From positions 2,689,001 through 2,753,000 of the forward strand of contig JAMJFZ010000711.1 in NCBI GenBank assembly GCA_026225945.1: a stretch of DNA of 64,000 nt. Direction: 5' to 3'. Below the pieces are notes generated by a model. That model searched no databases and had not been told where the DNA came from. It saw only the letters and a list, made by a program, of their open reading frames with translations. This DNA is from Cricetomys ansorgei (Eukaryota > Chordata > Mammalia > Rodentia > Nesomyidae). The position numbers and the translations under genes are program-made. Shown here piece by piece: positions 36,511 through 47,849 of this stretch; position 1 is the first letter of the stretch, and every line of letters begins with the position of its first letter.

Positions 36511-36861
36511 TACTTTTCTGTTGTAGCCAGGACTTGCTTTGAATTCCTCATCCTCTTTCCTTAGAAGTACATTACACCTAGTCTAGAATGTATTGACGTG
36601 TATATACATGAATTGTCAGAAAGTATGTGGACCCTGTGCTTGTTTCAGCAGTCACCTTTGATGAGGGAAAGAGGGAATAAGATTAAAAGTTTGCATTTTC
36701 AATAAAGTCTATGATGTGGTGATTGTATCATAAATTCTGAAATGAATTTTTTTGCTATGTTTAACCTAGTCAGTGGATAAGGAATGCTATTTAACATTCT
36801 CTTGTATGATTAAGAATTTTTTTTTTTAAACATAAAAATTGGAACCCGAGAACCCCAGAAA

Positions 36862-37000
36862 TCCAGCTGGAGAGATAGCTCAGTAAGTAACGTGCTTGAT
36901 ATGCAAGAATGGTGACCTGAATTTGGATCTCCAGGGCCCAGGTGCTTAAGATGAGACTGTGTGAAATAGTTTTTGAGGCCCTGTCTAAGAGAAAAAAATT
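36862..37000 (+). repeat. B2/B4-like SINE, shortened
   Basis: ccagctggagagatagctca, gtgacctgaatttggatctc and ggccctgtctaagagaaaaa. Confidence 0.7.
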
Positions 37001-37017
37001 TAGAAAGTACCAATAGG

Positions 37018-37198
37018 AGGGCTGGTGAGACAGTTCATCAGGTGAAGCCACTTGCTGCCAAGCCTGTGCGTCTTAAGTTTGATCCCTAGAACATGCATGG
37101 TGAAAGAATGGAACTGACCTTTGGAAATTGTCCTCTGTCTTCCATATGTATGCAATGACATGCCATACATAAACATAATAAATAAATGAGTTAAAAAG
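37018..37198 (+). repeat. B3 SINE
   Basis: agggctggtgagacagttca, cacttgctgccaagcctgtg and a TAAATAAA tail. Confidence 0.85.
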
Positions 37199-37508
37199 TA
37201 TGGATATGATCTGATTATACTTATCTGTATCTTACTATTCTATAGGAAAGACAGTTTCTGATTATAGTTTATAAGTGCTTAATTTATGTAATTATTTTGA
37301 CTTTAGTGCTATAGTTGTGGTCAGTAAGTTGTAATAAATGTACTAGTGAAAACTGTTATGTTTTTACGTTTGCTAACTGAGAGCAAGGATAGGAAATTGA
37401 AATAAACTTACTGAAATACGTTAACGTTACATCACTTTCTCCCTAATTTCAAATTAAGGGTTTGTAAGATGGTGGCACCATAATTTATTATAATTGTTTG
37501 TTTTCCAG

Positions 37509-37584
37509 CGTTTCATTCAGTATTTGGCTTCAAGAAACACATTGTTTAACTTAAGCAATTTTTTGGATAAAAGTGGATTGCAAG
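37509..37584 (+). CDS. Picalm: Picalm exon 3, residues 92-117 (ANTH domain)
   Basis: The 76-bp exon starts on Arg92 and ends after the first base of Gly117 (phase 0 in, phase 1 out). It reads RFIQYLASRNTLFNLSNFLD and then KSGLQ. The SRNTLFNLSNFLDKSG segment is a near-invariant loop and helix in AP180-type ANTH domains and separates CALM from ENTH proteins such as epsin. The acceptor is ttttccag|cg and the donor is caag|gtaaca. The joins to exons 2 and 4 restore Glu-Arg and Gln-Gly-Tyr exactly as in mammalian PICALM. Confidence 0.97.
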
Positions 37585-37745
37585 GTAACAACTCTTTTTT
37601 TCCTAGAAAATCAAGAGTAACCTCATATAATGATTCAACTATACTAACATATTGATAACTTATTGATGCTTCAAGTCACGTTTTAGTGAATGTCTTTTAA
37701 TTTAAAATTAGGATTGATTTCATACTTAGCACCCAGATCTCTGAG

Positions 37746-37990
37746 AAGCAATATAGTTATTTGCATACATGGATTCTGGAACTGGACTGCCTAGACTTGA
37801 ATTTACACTTACAGCTATATAGACTTGGTCAAGTTTACTTTACCTCTTGTTTCTGTCTGTAAAATTAGGAATAATGATAGTCCCTGCTCAGTAGTTGTTA
37901 TGTGGCTTTACCTAGTTAATATCTAACCATAAAGTGCTTTAAAATAATGTCTGGCACACAGAAAACACTAAATAAATCTTTACCTTAATT
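37746..37990 (+). repeat. MIR SINE, nearly full length
   Basis: In MIR order: ggattctggaactggactgc, ctatatagacttggtcaagt, tctgtctgtaaaattaggaa, aatgatagtccctgctcagt and aatgtctggcacacagaaaa, ending in actaaataaatctt. It lies about 160 bp after exon 3. Confidence 0.85.
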
Positions 37991-38028
37991 GTTATTACAG
38001 TTCTTTGGTATTGTTTTATTGCAAGGAC

Positions 38029-38115
38029 TATAGTTGACATTATACACTCTAGGGACACAGTTGAGTATAGTGGTATAGTTGACATACACTGTAGGGACAC
38101 AGTTGAGTATAGTGG
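38029..38115. repeat. Two-copy tandem duplication (45 and 42 bp)
   Basis: tatagttgacat ... tagggacacagttgagtata ... gtgg occurs twice back to back. The second copy lacks three bases. Confidence 0.9.
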
Positions 38116-39101
38116 TATTGACGTTGCTGATCCTTTTTTTTTATTTAACTTTAAAAGGTTTTTCATTGTATATATTTGTTACATATACTGTGTTACATAA
38201 CACTTCTACACAAGTATAGATTGAGTTGAACACTCCCATCCACTACCTCCAGTGTTTCTCCTTTTAATAATTTCATTTGTTTCACTGTGAATTTAGTCAC
38301 TTTAAATTGCTGTATTTTGGTTCTATCTATCCATGGACATTCTGTCTTAATAGGGTCTTGTTGTACTTAGTTTCAAACTGGGCTATTAGTATTATAGACT
38401 GTCAAAGCTAGGAAGGACCACATTGCCAACCTGTTTGGGAATATTAACAGTGAGGTTCAGTCTGGGAAGTATCTTTAGAGAAAGTGAGACTTGTGCTGGG
38501 CTTTGAGATCTGGAAGAGATTAGTCTAAGCATACTTGTACAGATGTGCAAAATGTGAAAGGATGTGAAATATTTAAGATTGATCGGAAAAATGAGTATGA
38601 ACAGAATGTACACAGGACACACTGCAGAACATGTAGTGGTAAATAGCCCTCAAGAAGCTATTTAGAGTCAAAATTAAACATAGATTTTGGTGGGGTTACA
38701 TTTTATTATGTAGTAGGAAACTAGGAAAGGGTTTTTGTTTTGTGTTTTTGTTTTGGTGGGGAGAAAAATATGTGCTGTGAGGAAAATAGCCTAAGGTTAA
38801 GTTGGATCAGAGTAGACTGCTTTTATTTTTATTTAGTTACTTTTAAGCCATTGAGACTATTCTAGTCATTGCTCTGTCCTAGTGGTGAGTTAATGAGAGC
38901 CTGAACTGTGGTTCTTAGAGAAGTAAAATGAGTAGAATTTAGTGTAGTTATATAATGCTTGTTTCTTTTTTGCTGGATGGAAGTATGACTTAGCATGAAT
39001 GGAGGTATTGCTTAGAATGAATCTGTCTTCCAGCGATTCTGGACTTTAAGTGCATACATAGGACTCAGTGTTACGGAATTTAATTAATATTAGTTAATTT
39101 T

Positions 39102-39312
39102 AAAAGATGTACTTATTTATGTGTATGTGTGTGTGTCTACATGTTTGTATGCACATGTATGCTTCCCCTGGAAGCCAGAAGAGGGCAAAGGGCATCAGAT
39201 CTGTTGCAGCTGAAGTTGGAGATGATTGTTAGCTACTGGATGTGAGTGCTGGGAACTCTGGTCTTCTAAGAACCACAAGTGATCCTAACCTCTGAGCCAT
39301 CTTTCCAGCTCC
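39102..39312 (-). repeat. B3/B2 SINE
   Basis: ccctggaagccagaagaggg, gtgctgggaactctggtctt and ctctgagccatctttccagc. Confidence 0.88.
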
Positions 39313-39444
39313 TCATACTCCTCATACTCAACATAGTTGGAGGGGGGGGGGAAGCAAAAAAATCTCTTCCTATAATAAAAATATAAAAACAGACTGATAG
39401 GTAGATGAAGGAAGATAGAAACTATTTATCTTATCTTATTCAAC

Positions 39445-39572
39445 CACCCCCCCCTTTTTTTTTTTTTTGAAACAGGGTCTCAGTAGCTCAGGTTGGCCTG
39501 GACCTTATGGCAGACTTTCGCTTCAGCCTCCCAAGCACTGGATTATAGGCATGACCCACCATATCCAGCTTT
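39445..39572 (-). repeat. B1-like SINE
   Basis: A C-run and T-run tail, gaaacagggtctcagtagct, aggttggcctggaccttatg and gcatgacccaccatatccag. Confidence 0.8.
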
Positions 39573-39774
39573 GCTTGCAGATCTTTTTATTGCTGCTTTT
39601 TAACTATTATTTAACTTTTACTTTAAGTCTGTAGGAAAGAAAAAAGCAAAGCAAAACATAGCTATAGAATCTATACATATATCCAGTTGTGTTTTTGTCT
39701 CATTAGTTACTAATTTTCATTTCCTTAAGATGAAAATTAAATACATTTTGTTTTAATTTTTCTAACTTGTACTT

Positions 39775-39978
39775 TTGTTTTATGTTTATGGATGTTTTGC
39801 CTGCATGTATGTCTGTGTACCACATGTTTGCAATACCTGCAGAGACTGGATATAAGGGCATTGGATCTCCTGGAACTGGAATAACAGGTGGTTGTGAGCT
39901 GTCATGTGGGTGCTGGGAGTTGAACCTGGGTCCTCTGGAAAAGCAGCCAGGGCTCTTAACCACTTAGCCACCCCTCAA
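39775..39978 (-). repeat. B3/B2 SINE
   Basis: ttgcctgcatgtatgtctgt, taacaggtggttgtgagctg, gggtgctgggagttgaacct and ggctcttaaccacttagcca. Confidence 0.92.
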
Positions 39979-40087
39979 AGACCTGGAAATAAAGTAAATT
40001 TAGTGGTAATATTTTTAGAATTTTATTCCCTTTTATGAAGAGGTAGATTAGTTGTTTAGCATTTCCACCTAACTTATAGAATACATT

Positions 40088-40278
40088 ATTGGTGAGGTAG
40101 CCCAGTAGATATATGTGCTTGTTGCCAAACCTGACCCCCAGTTAGATCCCCAGATCCATTTGGTGGAAAGAAAGAATAGAGTTCTGCAAGATGTTTGTTG
40201 GCCTTCACATGGATGCAGTGGCCACAGACTGTGTGCATGTGTGCGTGCGCACGCACACACACACGCGCTCACACTTAC
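40088..40278 (+). repeat. B3 SINE with CA/CG-rich tail
   Basis: ttggtgaggtagcccagtag, cttgttgccaaacctgaccc and a tail of alternating purine-pyrimidine gtgcgtgcgcacgcacacac. Confidence 0.8.
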
Positions 40279-41544
40279 ATATTTTTTAAAAACATTGCAT
40301 AAAGTTTTTAACAATAAGTAATAGTTAACATTTATTCGTAGAGATTTTTGGAAAGGAATTTTGATAGCTGATGTACTTGTGTTTTGTTGAGTGGACTCTG
40401 GTATTTGGTATATAAACTATAAGTAAAACTAGTCTAGTCAGTAGGCGATAGACCTGCTTTACAACCATTTGCTACCAATTATACTTGGAAGGAATGATAT
40501 TGGAGCATAAAAGGTTAAAGAATTTTCAGGTATGTTGATGGAGGCTTGAAGAGCAAGAGATATTTTCCCTCTTGAGATTATTTTCCCTCTCAATATAAGG
40601 AAGAATAGATTAGGGGGTACAGCATAAACCTAAAACCCAGTGTGTGTAATGCTTTATAAAGTATGTTAACAGCTGTGAGACTTGGGGACAGCAGTAATTC
40701 CTTTTTTTCCCCCCCTTGTCTATTTTGTTCTGACTTTTTAGTAGGCTGTCAGTAAACATTTGCTTATTGATAAGTGTTAATACCAAATCTAGTCCTGTGT
40801 GTGTGTGTTAATACTGTCATTTTATAAAGCAGAATATCAACTCAAATCTGTTTGATGAGAGATACCGACCTATTTTTCAGTCAGGGACAAAATTTTATAG
40901 ACCTTTGACCTACATAGTACAAAGGTTCTGGTATACTAAAAAATAATACTGATGAGGTTTTATGTTGCTGATTATGACGAAACAGTGTTAGAGTGGTTTA
41001 TAATACTTTACAAGATTTCATTGAAAATATTCATATAAATTGTTTTGTGCCTTCAACTTATATATTGCTGTCCTTTTTACTGGACAGTGCTTTTCATATT
41101 TCTTAATAGGTTGGCACATCTGAGTTACACTTGTCCTAAATACACAGCTAATGGTTTCACATGTATAAAAATAGAAACTTCATTTGATTTTAGGGATGGA
41201 ATTAATAGTTCTGCTGGCTGTTAAGTTTGAGTTCTGAGGGTCTTAAGTTGTGAAAGGGAATATCTTTTCTAACTTCTAAGAGGTAAAGAATAGGCATGTG
41301 GGTCAGAAGAAGCAAAATAGACTTATTTTTAGTGAAATTATAAGGGAAAAAGTTTTAAAGCCATATACAATACACCTGACTTTAAAAATGACTCTAAAAA
41401 TTTAAAGAACTTAGTGTGAAACTTATTAATTACTTAATTTGTATCACTGAAGGTGGTTAGGATATCAGATTTTTGCTATTGAATAATAAAGTTTTTGTAG
41501 GTTAACTTTGGAATTTAATCATGTATGAAAACTTTCTTTTACAG

Positions 41545-41647
41545 GATATGATATGTCTACGTTTATTAGACGGTATAGTAGATATTTAAATGAAAAGGCA
41601 GTTTCATACAGACAAGTTGCTTTCGATTTCACAAAAGTAAAGAGAGG
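41545..41647 (+). CDS. Picalm: Picalm exon 4, residues 117-151 (ANTH domain)
   Basis: The 103-bp exon completes Gly117 and ends two bases into Gly151 (phase 1 in, phase 2 out). It encodes [20 protein letters not shown] and then [13 protein letters not shown]. This arginine- and tyrosine-rich helix pair is the middle of the ANTH superhelix. The acceptor is tttcttttacag and the donor is gg|gtgagt. The sequence is apparently identical to human PICALM over this stretch, as expected for a domain under strong constraint. Confidence 0.97.
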
Positions 41648-41809
41648 GTGAGTTATGTTTTTATTTCTAATTTAAATATCAAATAGTGTAAAACAGGAAT
41701 GATTACATTGTGCATTATGGAACTTTACCCAGTTTTATATAGTTAAATTTTATTTTTCTTTGAAGTAATGTCATATACTTTAGCAGGATTTTTTTTAAAG
41801 TTATATTTA

Positions 41810-42260
41810 TTTTTAATAACAGCTTTGAGTTACACTTCCCAAGATTAAAAATTTACCCTTTTAAAATTTATAATTAATTTTTAATATGTTTACAAAATTA
41901 TGTGAGCTAACACTACTGTATGGTTCATTTCCTATTGTTTCTTCCCCCATCTCCATTCCCACCCAGTCAACTGATTATGTTTAGCTTTTCTGGTTCCCTT
42001 GAATTCCATATGAGTTTTAGGATGAGCGTGTGAATTTTGACAGAAAAAAACAGGCAGGAATTTTTTGGAATTTGTGTTGTTACAGACAGAGTCTCATGTA
42101 TCCCTGTCTGGCCCTGAATTCTCAAGAGATCTGTTTGCTTCTGCTTCCTGAGTCCTGGCCTGGCGTTCAGGCAGGATTTTTAAAATAGGAATCACATTAA
42201 ATGTGTTTTTTTTCTGGGGATTATTGCCATTTGTAGCACATTTAGTTAATAAGCACAGTA
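41810..42260 (-). mobile_element. Old LINE-1 (L1M type) remnant, antisense, split by B1
   Basis: ttgaattccatatgagtttt, aggatgagcgtgtgaatttt and acaggcaggaattttttgg, then after the B1, ggaatcacattaaatgtgtt and ggggattattgccatttgta. The order is that of antisense L1 ORF2. Confidence 0.75.
42051..42181 (-). repeat. B1 SINE with target duplication inside old L1
   Basis: A short antisense B1 (about 42067-42167) is flanked by caggcaggaatttttt and caggcaggattttt, a near-perfect duplication of L1 sequence. Confidence 0.8.
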
Positions 42261-43614
42261 TATCTTTCTGTTCATTCCTTCCTTTACTGTTTATAGCCAG
42301 TTGTGGCAGTATGCACCTGTAATCCAAGGATTAAGAAGAAAGGCAGGAATCACCAGTTCTTTATTGTTTCTCCCTCCTTTCCTCCCTCTCTTTCTTCCTC
42401 CCTCCCTTTTACCAAACTAACTTCTGCAGATTTTATATTACATATTTAGGCACTTTGTAGAAGATTGTAGTGGAGAGGTTCTTATCAGGTATATGATGTC
42501 TTACTCCCTGTACCCTGTTAAGTGAACTGTTTTCCACGTGGACTATTCCTGTATCAAACATTTTGAGAGTTACTGAGCTAAGAGTTTGTGATGGTAAATT
42601 AAGATACAGATGCAGAGGGAGGTGTTCGAAGATACTTCAGAGTTCTCTAAAAAAGACTGGGAATCTTTCCTACCTATGTAATGTTGATAATCATGAATTT
42701 ATGTGATTTTTTAAAAAAAAACAAAGGGTTTATTATTCATGTTAGGCTAGCATTATACCATCAATTGCATTCTCTGTGTTTTTTTTTTTTAAACTCATGA
42801 CTCATGCATAGGTGTGAGTGAATTATTTGTTCATCCATGATTATGAATTTGCTTGGTGACTGACTGCAAGGGAGAAAAGGATACAAGAAAATTAAATGTT
42901 TGTAAGAGAATGTTTACAATAGTAACATTTGATCAAAATAGTTGTAAGGTTAAAAAGTTATTTTCATAGAATGAGGTGTCAGGTTTTTTTTGTCTTTTCC
43001 CTTTTGGGCGCTAAGGGTGGAATAGTGTATCTGTGAGTGGTGAGGTTAGGACTGCAGTATAGAGGCTGCCATAAAAGAGACTTTCAGATAAATAAATTGA
43101 ATTGATTGCTCATTTAGATGTTTAGTTAAACAAAGAATACTGAGATAACATTCAAGACATCTATGATGGAGAAGTGACTGAAACGTAAATAAGTAAAAAA
43201 ATCAGTAAGAAGGGATTAAATGAGAAGTGATGGTATCTGGGAAGAGAGTCTGATAGTTATGAAAATAAGGACAAGCTGCAAAGAGGAATTGTGTCTTCTC
43301 AGATCCCAGCAGCATCTATCAACCAAGTGTGGTACCTTAGAGAAAAGAGTGTTGATCATTTGATGGGTGTGTTAGGGAAGCTAGCCAGGCTAAAGCTGAC
43401 CAGTAGCTGTAGCTGGCTGAGGCAGTCTAGTATCTGTTTCATTAAACTCTGTGGAGCCTTGCAATCAACTTTGTTGCTTTTTGGAACTTGTTGACAGTGT
43501 TCTTATTATGGCTTAGATTAGAGTGACTTGATAAAAATCTTATTTTGTAAAACAGTGGTTTTATAATTTTGTTTTAAAAGCCTTTGATGTTTGACTCATA
43601 AAGAATGTTGCATC

Positions 43615-43700
43615 CCTCCCCAGTATTGCAGATTGTATTTAGGACCTGGCACGTGCTAGGCAAGTACTCTACTGTCTAGAGTTACATTACCAGAACCCTG
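43615..43700 (-). repeat. ID-like SINE fragment
   Basis: ccccagtattgcagattgta, cacgtgctaggcaagtactc and taccagaacc. Confidence 0.7.
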
Positions 43701-43710
43701 TATTCGTTTA

Positions 43711-43855
43711 TCATTATTGTCATGTGGGTGCTGTTATGCATATGCCATAGTGTATATGGAGGTCAGAGGACAGCTTTTCGGAGTTGTTCCTGTTCCTGCA
43801 CCCACTCTAGGTTCTGAGTATGGAACTCAGCTCCTCGAGGTTTTGGAAAAGTATG
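43711..43855 (-). repeat. B3 SINE fragment
   Basis: tatatggaggtcagaggaca and gttctgagtatggaactcag. The tRNA-like head is missing. Confidence 0.7.
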
Positions 43856-44175
43856 CTTTTATCTTATTTCACATCTGCCCCATTATCAGAATGTTAAAGT
43901 TTTTACTTTGCAACAGATTGCCCTGAAACTGTGATACTCCTTCTCAGTCTGTTTATTAGATGGGAATACAGACCTGGCTATGAATAAAATAAATGAAGTC
44001 AACTCCTGACTCTATAGTACTTAGCTGTTTAGTGATTTTTAGCTAATAGTTTCTTTTACTTTTAAAGAAGTATAAATCTGCCCTTTACAGACAGAATGAC
44101 TGAGGTTCATGCCATTTTTTTCTTATGATAACTACACAATCCACCTGTCTGTATAATGTAAACCTTCATTTTCAC

Positions 44176-44385
44176 TTAAAATATTTTATGTATATGGGTG
44201 TGTTTTTGCCTGTATCTGTGTGTGTACACCAGTTTTTTAATGCCCACAGAGATCAGAAGACAAGTTTGTGTCTCCTGGGTCTGGTATTAAATATGGCTGT
44301 GTGCTGCCATGTAGATGCTAAGAATAGACTCTGAGCCCTTGGGAAAGCCAACCAGTGCACTTAACTGCTGACCCATCTTTATAGA
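44176..44385 (-). repeat. B3/B2 SINE
   Basis: cccacagagatcagaagaca, gctgtgtgctgccatgtaga and cacttaactgctgacccatc. It ends about 200 bp before exon 5. Confidence 0.8.
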
Positions 44386-44584
44386 CACAGACACCCTCAC
44401 CTCTTTTGGTAGTGCTAGTTCCCAACTGTTGGCTTTACTTTCTTTCTGTGTAATCCTTACTTGAGATTTAGAGTTCAATAATGACTTGAGAATATGTGAT
44501 ATTTCATCACAGTTTTATTATTTAAATAGAGAAAACAAATGAGAGATTTGACAGTGAATCATTTTTAATTTGTTTTCTTAACAG

Positions 44585-44678
44585 GGCTGATGGAGTTATG
44601 AGAACAATGAACACAGAAAAGCTCTTAAAAACTGTACCAATTATCCAGAATCAAATGGATGCACTTCTTGATTTTAAT
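44585..44678 (+). CDS. Picalm: Picalm exon 5, residues 151-182 (ANTH domain)
   Basis: The 94-bp exon supplies the last base of Gly151 and 31 full codons ending on Asn182 (phase 2 in, phase 0 out). It reads [20 protein letters not shown] and then [11 protein letters not shown]. In the family this is the helix leading into the QxQxDALLDF turn, a conserved mark of CALM/AP180. The acceptor is tttcttaacag and the donor is aat|gtgagt. No change from the family pattern is visible. Confidence 0.97.
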
Positions 44679-46145
44679 GTGAGTTGATAAGCTTTTATAC
44701 TTTAAATTTTCTAAAAATTAGATAATTGTAACTAGCTAGCTTTATTTCCAAGTTAATTTTTTTTCCCATGCTGTAATACTGTTTGGCTAATGGGAGTAGT
44801 TTTCTCTACTGCTAGAATTTTAGGTTATACAGACTAAAGCAAGTGATAGTAAAGCACTTGATTGGAACTCTTCACAGGAATTTCGCTGTCATGAAACTCC
44901 ATGCTGGCCTGGAATTCACAAAGATCCGCCTGCCTCTGCCTCCTAAGGGCTGAGACTAAAGGCGTGCACCACCACCGCCTGGCTGGAATTTTAGATTCTA
45001 AAGATGTAAGGATTTCTCTTGTGCACAGCCATTTCATGTTTCACTTTTGTTTGGTAGGCCTTAAAACATGACAACCATTTAGAAATAAAGGGTCCAGATC
45101 TCATTTTTGATAGATTGTTATGTATTGCATAGTGGTATTGTATTCCCTAGAATTTTTAAATGATATTACTTGGGTGGTGAGTGTTGACTAAGTGTTCAAC
45201 AAACTACTCATGTAGTTCATAGACTAGAAAGTGTTAAACTCTAGTGATCTAGTGATCTCAGAGTCATTTTATAATTTTTCCATTTTAATATAGTTAAAAA
45301 GTTTTTGTTTTGTGACATTTGAAAGTTTTATGATATTAGAATTTCAGTGTCCACAATAGTACCAGTGGCACATACTGGTTTGCATACTGCTGTGGCTGTT
45401 TTTCTGTTACAGTGGTAGTGTTGAATTAGCAAAAGACAACATAATGCCCATGGTCTAAAAGTCTTTTCTTTAATAAAAAGGAAGAAAGGCCCTTGTTTGA
45501 ATACAGTGGCTCTGGAAGACACATGGTATAGTAGAGAGCATCATTTTGGTTTATATAGAGGCTCAGAAGGTATAACCTCATGTTTTTCGCTTAGTATATT
45601 GTCTGGTCTCTCTATAAAATTACTTATTTTAGTGTATTATATTTTACTGTATAAAAAAATTTACTTGATTTAACCCATAAGTTTTTAATTTTTCTGACAC
45701 TAATGTGATAATGGGTGTGATAATGTGAGTATGTGTGTGTTCATGCATTTGTGCGCCTTTGTAAACCTTTTGCATTGTAATGAAGTTATAATTAAGAGAC
45801 TTGAGGTGTAGGTGACTAATTTTAAGAGTTAAAAGATAAATGAGATTTTCACTTTCATAATTCTAAACTAGAATGAATATTCAGGTTGTTTTTTGATGTC
45901 TGTTTGCTTGCTTCTGAATTATTTTACTTAAGAGTTTTACAATATTTTCCTATAATTCTGATTGTGGTAAATCAGAAAACTCATGTATTAGAAAACTTAT
46001 GTGTAATGTATATCCCAGGGGAAAAAAGCCCCTTTTTCCTAATAAGCTGACACGTTTTAATTTATTATGATCTAGGGAAGATTCATTTTGTTAGTGTCAT
46101 TTAAAATATGAGATGAGCTAATCTTTATTTTCCATTTTTCCCTAG
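44679..46145 (+). other. Picalm: Picalm intron 5
   Basis: This 1.5-kb AT-rich intron has one short antisense B1 (44885-44988). The remaining roughly 1.15 kb shows no recognisable element. Confidence 0.88.
44885..44988 (-). repeat. B1 SINE, shortened
   Basis: atgctggcctggaattcaca, aagatccgcctgcctctgcc and aaaggcgtgcaccaccaccg. The head keeps intact CpG sites, suggesting a fairly young copy. Confidence 0.9.
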
Positions 46146-46257
46146 GTTAATAGTAATGAACTTACAAATGGGGTAATAAATGCTGCCTTCATGCTCCTGT
46201 TCAAAGATGCCATTAGACTATTTGCAGCATACAATGAAGGAATTATTAATTTATTGG
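46146..46257 (+). CDS. Picalm: Picalm exon 6, residues 183-220 (ANTH domain)
   Basis: The 112-bp exon encodes VNSNELTNGVINAAFMLLFK and then DAIRLFAAYNEGIINLL, plus the first base of Glu220 (phase 0 in, phase 1 out). It forms the long helices of the C-terminal half of the ANTH fold. Leu219, the last full codon, corresponds to a residue reported to contact the VAMP SNARE helix in the CALM-VAMP8 structure. The acceptor is ttttccctag and the donor is ttgg|gtaaat. The intron cuts directly between the two halves of the SNARE-binding groove, so exons 6 and 7 are needed together. Confidence 0.97.
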
Positions 46258-46699
46258 GTAAATACTGCAATATCTTAGATAATTTTTTAAAATCTTTATG
46301 TCATGTGGATTAGTAATACTGATAGTGAAGTCCACTGCCACACATACATGTTTATTTAAAAATTTATTTGAAGAAAATGTTTTATTCCTGTACGTACACA
46401 TATACATGTGGATGCATATACATATACAAGTAAATAAATTCTAATTTTTATAACCAGAATATTCAGCTAGTTAAACTTTGTTTTTTGTTATAATAGTACT
46501 TTTTTGGAGTGTTTCATTAAGTTTTAGAAATACTTAAAATCTGTAAAATTAGATTGAGGCAGGATAGTACATGTTATGTTAAATATACTTAAATAGAAAA
46601 AGCCTCTTATTTTCTATGTCTTAGAAAAAGTATATTTCTACAGTGAACCTTGTAGATCTAGTATGTATGTATATATAATTTTTTCTCCTAAAATTGAGG

Positions 46700-46787
46700 T
46701 GTATTTGTGTGTGGTGCTGGGGACTAAATCCAAGGCTTCTTGAATGTTGAGATTATGTTTATCACTGAGCTGTATCTTGACCCTAGT
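46700..46787 (-). repeat. ID-like SINE fragment
   Basis: ggtgctggggactaaatcca and tatcactgagctgtatcttg. Confidence 0.6.
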
Positions 46788-46972
46788 CCCTAAACTTAAT
46801 TTTGAAATAAATAATTATTTTTAAGCCAGCCAACATTTATTATTGAGTACCTTTTATTTTGGGGGGAATTTTAGGAATTTGTAATATTTCTTACATATCA
46901 AGATGTATTTGAAATAGTTGATTTTGCATAGAAATTCTCCTTTTCAATAATTCATTTATTGTTAGTTTTATT

Positions 46973-47146
46973 AATGGATATATTTGTGTGGATCTGTAAG
47001 TGTGTATGCTGTGTGTGTTCAGGTACTTATGGAGCTGGGGTTGCAGGTGGTTATAAATTATTTGACATGGATGCTGGCAGCTGAACCCTGGTCCTCAGAA
47101 GAACAGCAAGTGCTCTTAATCTCTGGGCTACTTCTATAGTGCCCCC
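46973..47146 (-). repeat. B3 SINE
   Basis: gagctggggttgcaggtggt, atgctggcagctgaaccctg and acagcaagtgctcttaatct. Confidence 0.85.
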
Positions 47147-47849
47147 CCCCTTTAATTGAGGTTTTGATGGAGTATAAGGAATGACAAAAATGTCAAGGTA
47201 TTAAGTATCAGAAGCCAAGTACTTTTATTCTAGTATTCCCCTCCCCTTAGACAGTTTATTTAGATGGTTTTCATGGACTAGGACAACATAAATGTATGAA
47301 GGGGTGCTTTAATCCTTGAGGATGTGGCAATTATACTTATTTTTTCATAATAGAACAAATAAGACTGTGAAAAATCAGTCTTTGACTTCATGATTGGTGA
47401 ATGTGAAGCTCTGTATTGCTGTGTACAGATTAAATTTAAGGCACTTTTGAAATGACATTAGACGAAGTTGCCATCTTAGAATTTTGACACTGGTATATTA
47501 TTAGTAAAATATTTATAAATAGATTGTATTGTTTTAAATAGAGCAATATGTGTGTTTACATGCAAATATATACTTAGAGAATTTTGAGCAAAGCAGTATT
47601 GTGAACAAAATAGTAATATGAGTATGTTCCAGTAACTTTTCTATTTTTAATGTACCAGTACCTCGATTCTAATTTGCTTTAAGTATCCAAACTAATCTAG
47701 CACTAATTTTCATTATAGGGTAAGTGCTTTGAGAGAAATATGGTCTTTTTGGAAATACTGCCTAATCCTTTCCTTTTTTCAGGGAACTTTTTTTAGTTTT
47801 GTTGGTTTTTTAAAATGTAATAAGAGTATTTTCATACTTTTTTGGGCAG

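Larger units (their letters stand above)
31383..37508 (+). other. Picalm: Picalm intron 2
   Basis: This 6.1-kb intron holds B3-type SINEs (31430, 33720, 34083, 34488, 37018), B1 copies (34707, 36380) and a worn MIR near 33523. The 31600-33500 part is nearly free of recognisable repeats, and 34880-36370 also shows little. No exon was recognised. The donor is gtaagg and the acceptor is tttgttttccag. Confidence 0.9.
37585..41544 (+). other. Picalm: Picalm intron 3
   Basis: This 4.0-kb intron contains a well-kept MIR on the sense strand (37746-37990), a 42/45-bp tandem duplication (38029-38115), three B3-type SINEs (39102, 39775, 40088) and one B1 (39445). The last 1.2 kb before exon 4 shows no recognisable repeat. 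Confidence 0.88.
41648..44584 (+). other. Picalm: Picalm intron 4
   Basis: This 2.9-kb intron holds an antisense old LINE-1 (41810-42260) split by a B1 with a target duplication, a pyrimidine-rich run (42358-42412), an ID-like fragment (43615-43700) and two B3-type fragments (43711, 44176). The 42420-43600 stretch shows nothing I recognise. Confidence 0.88.
46258..47849 (+). other. Picalm: Picalm intron 6
   Basis: This 1.6-kb intron has an antisense ID-like fragment (46700-46787) and an antisense B3 (46973-47146). The rest is AT-rich and unremarkable. Exon 7's acceptor is preceded by catacttttttgggcag, with three G between the T run and the AG. Confidence 0.87.
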
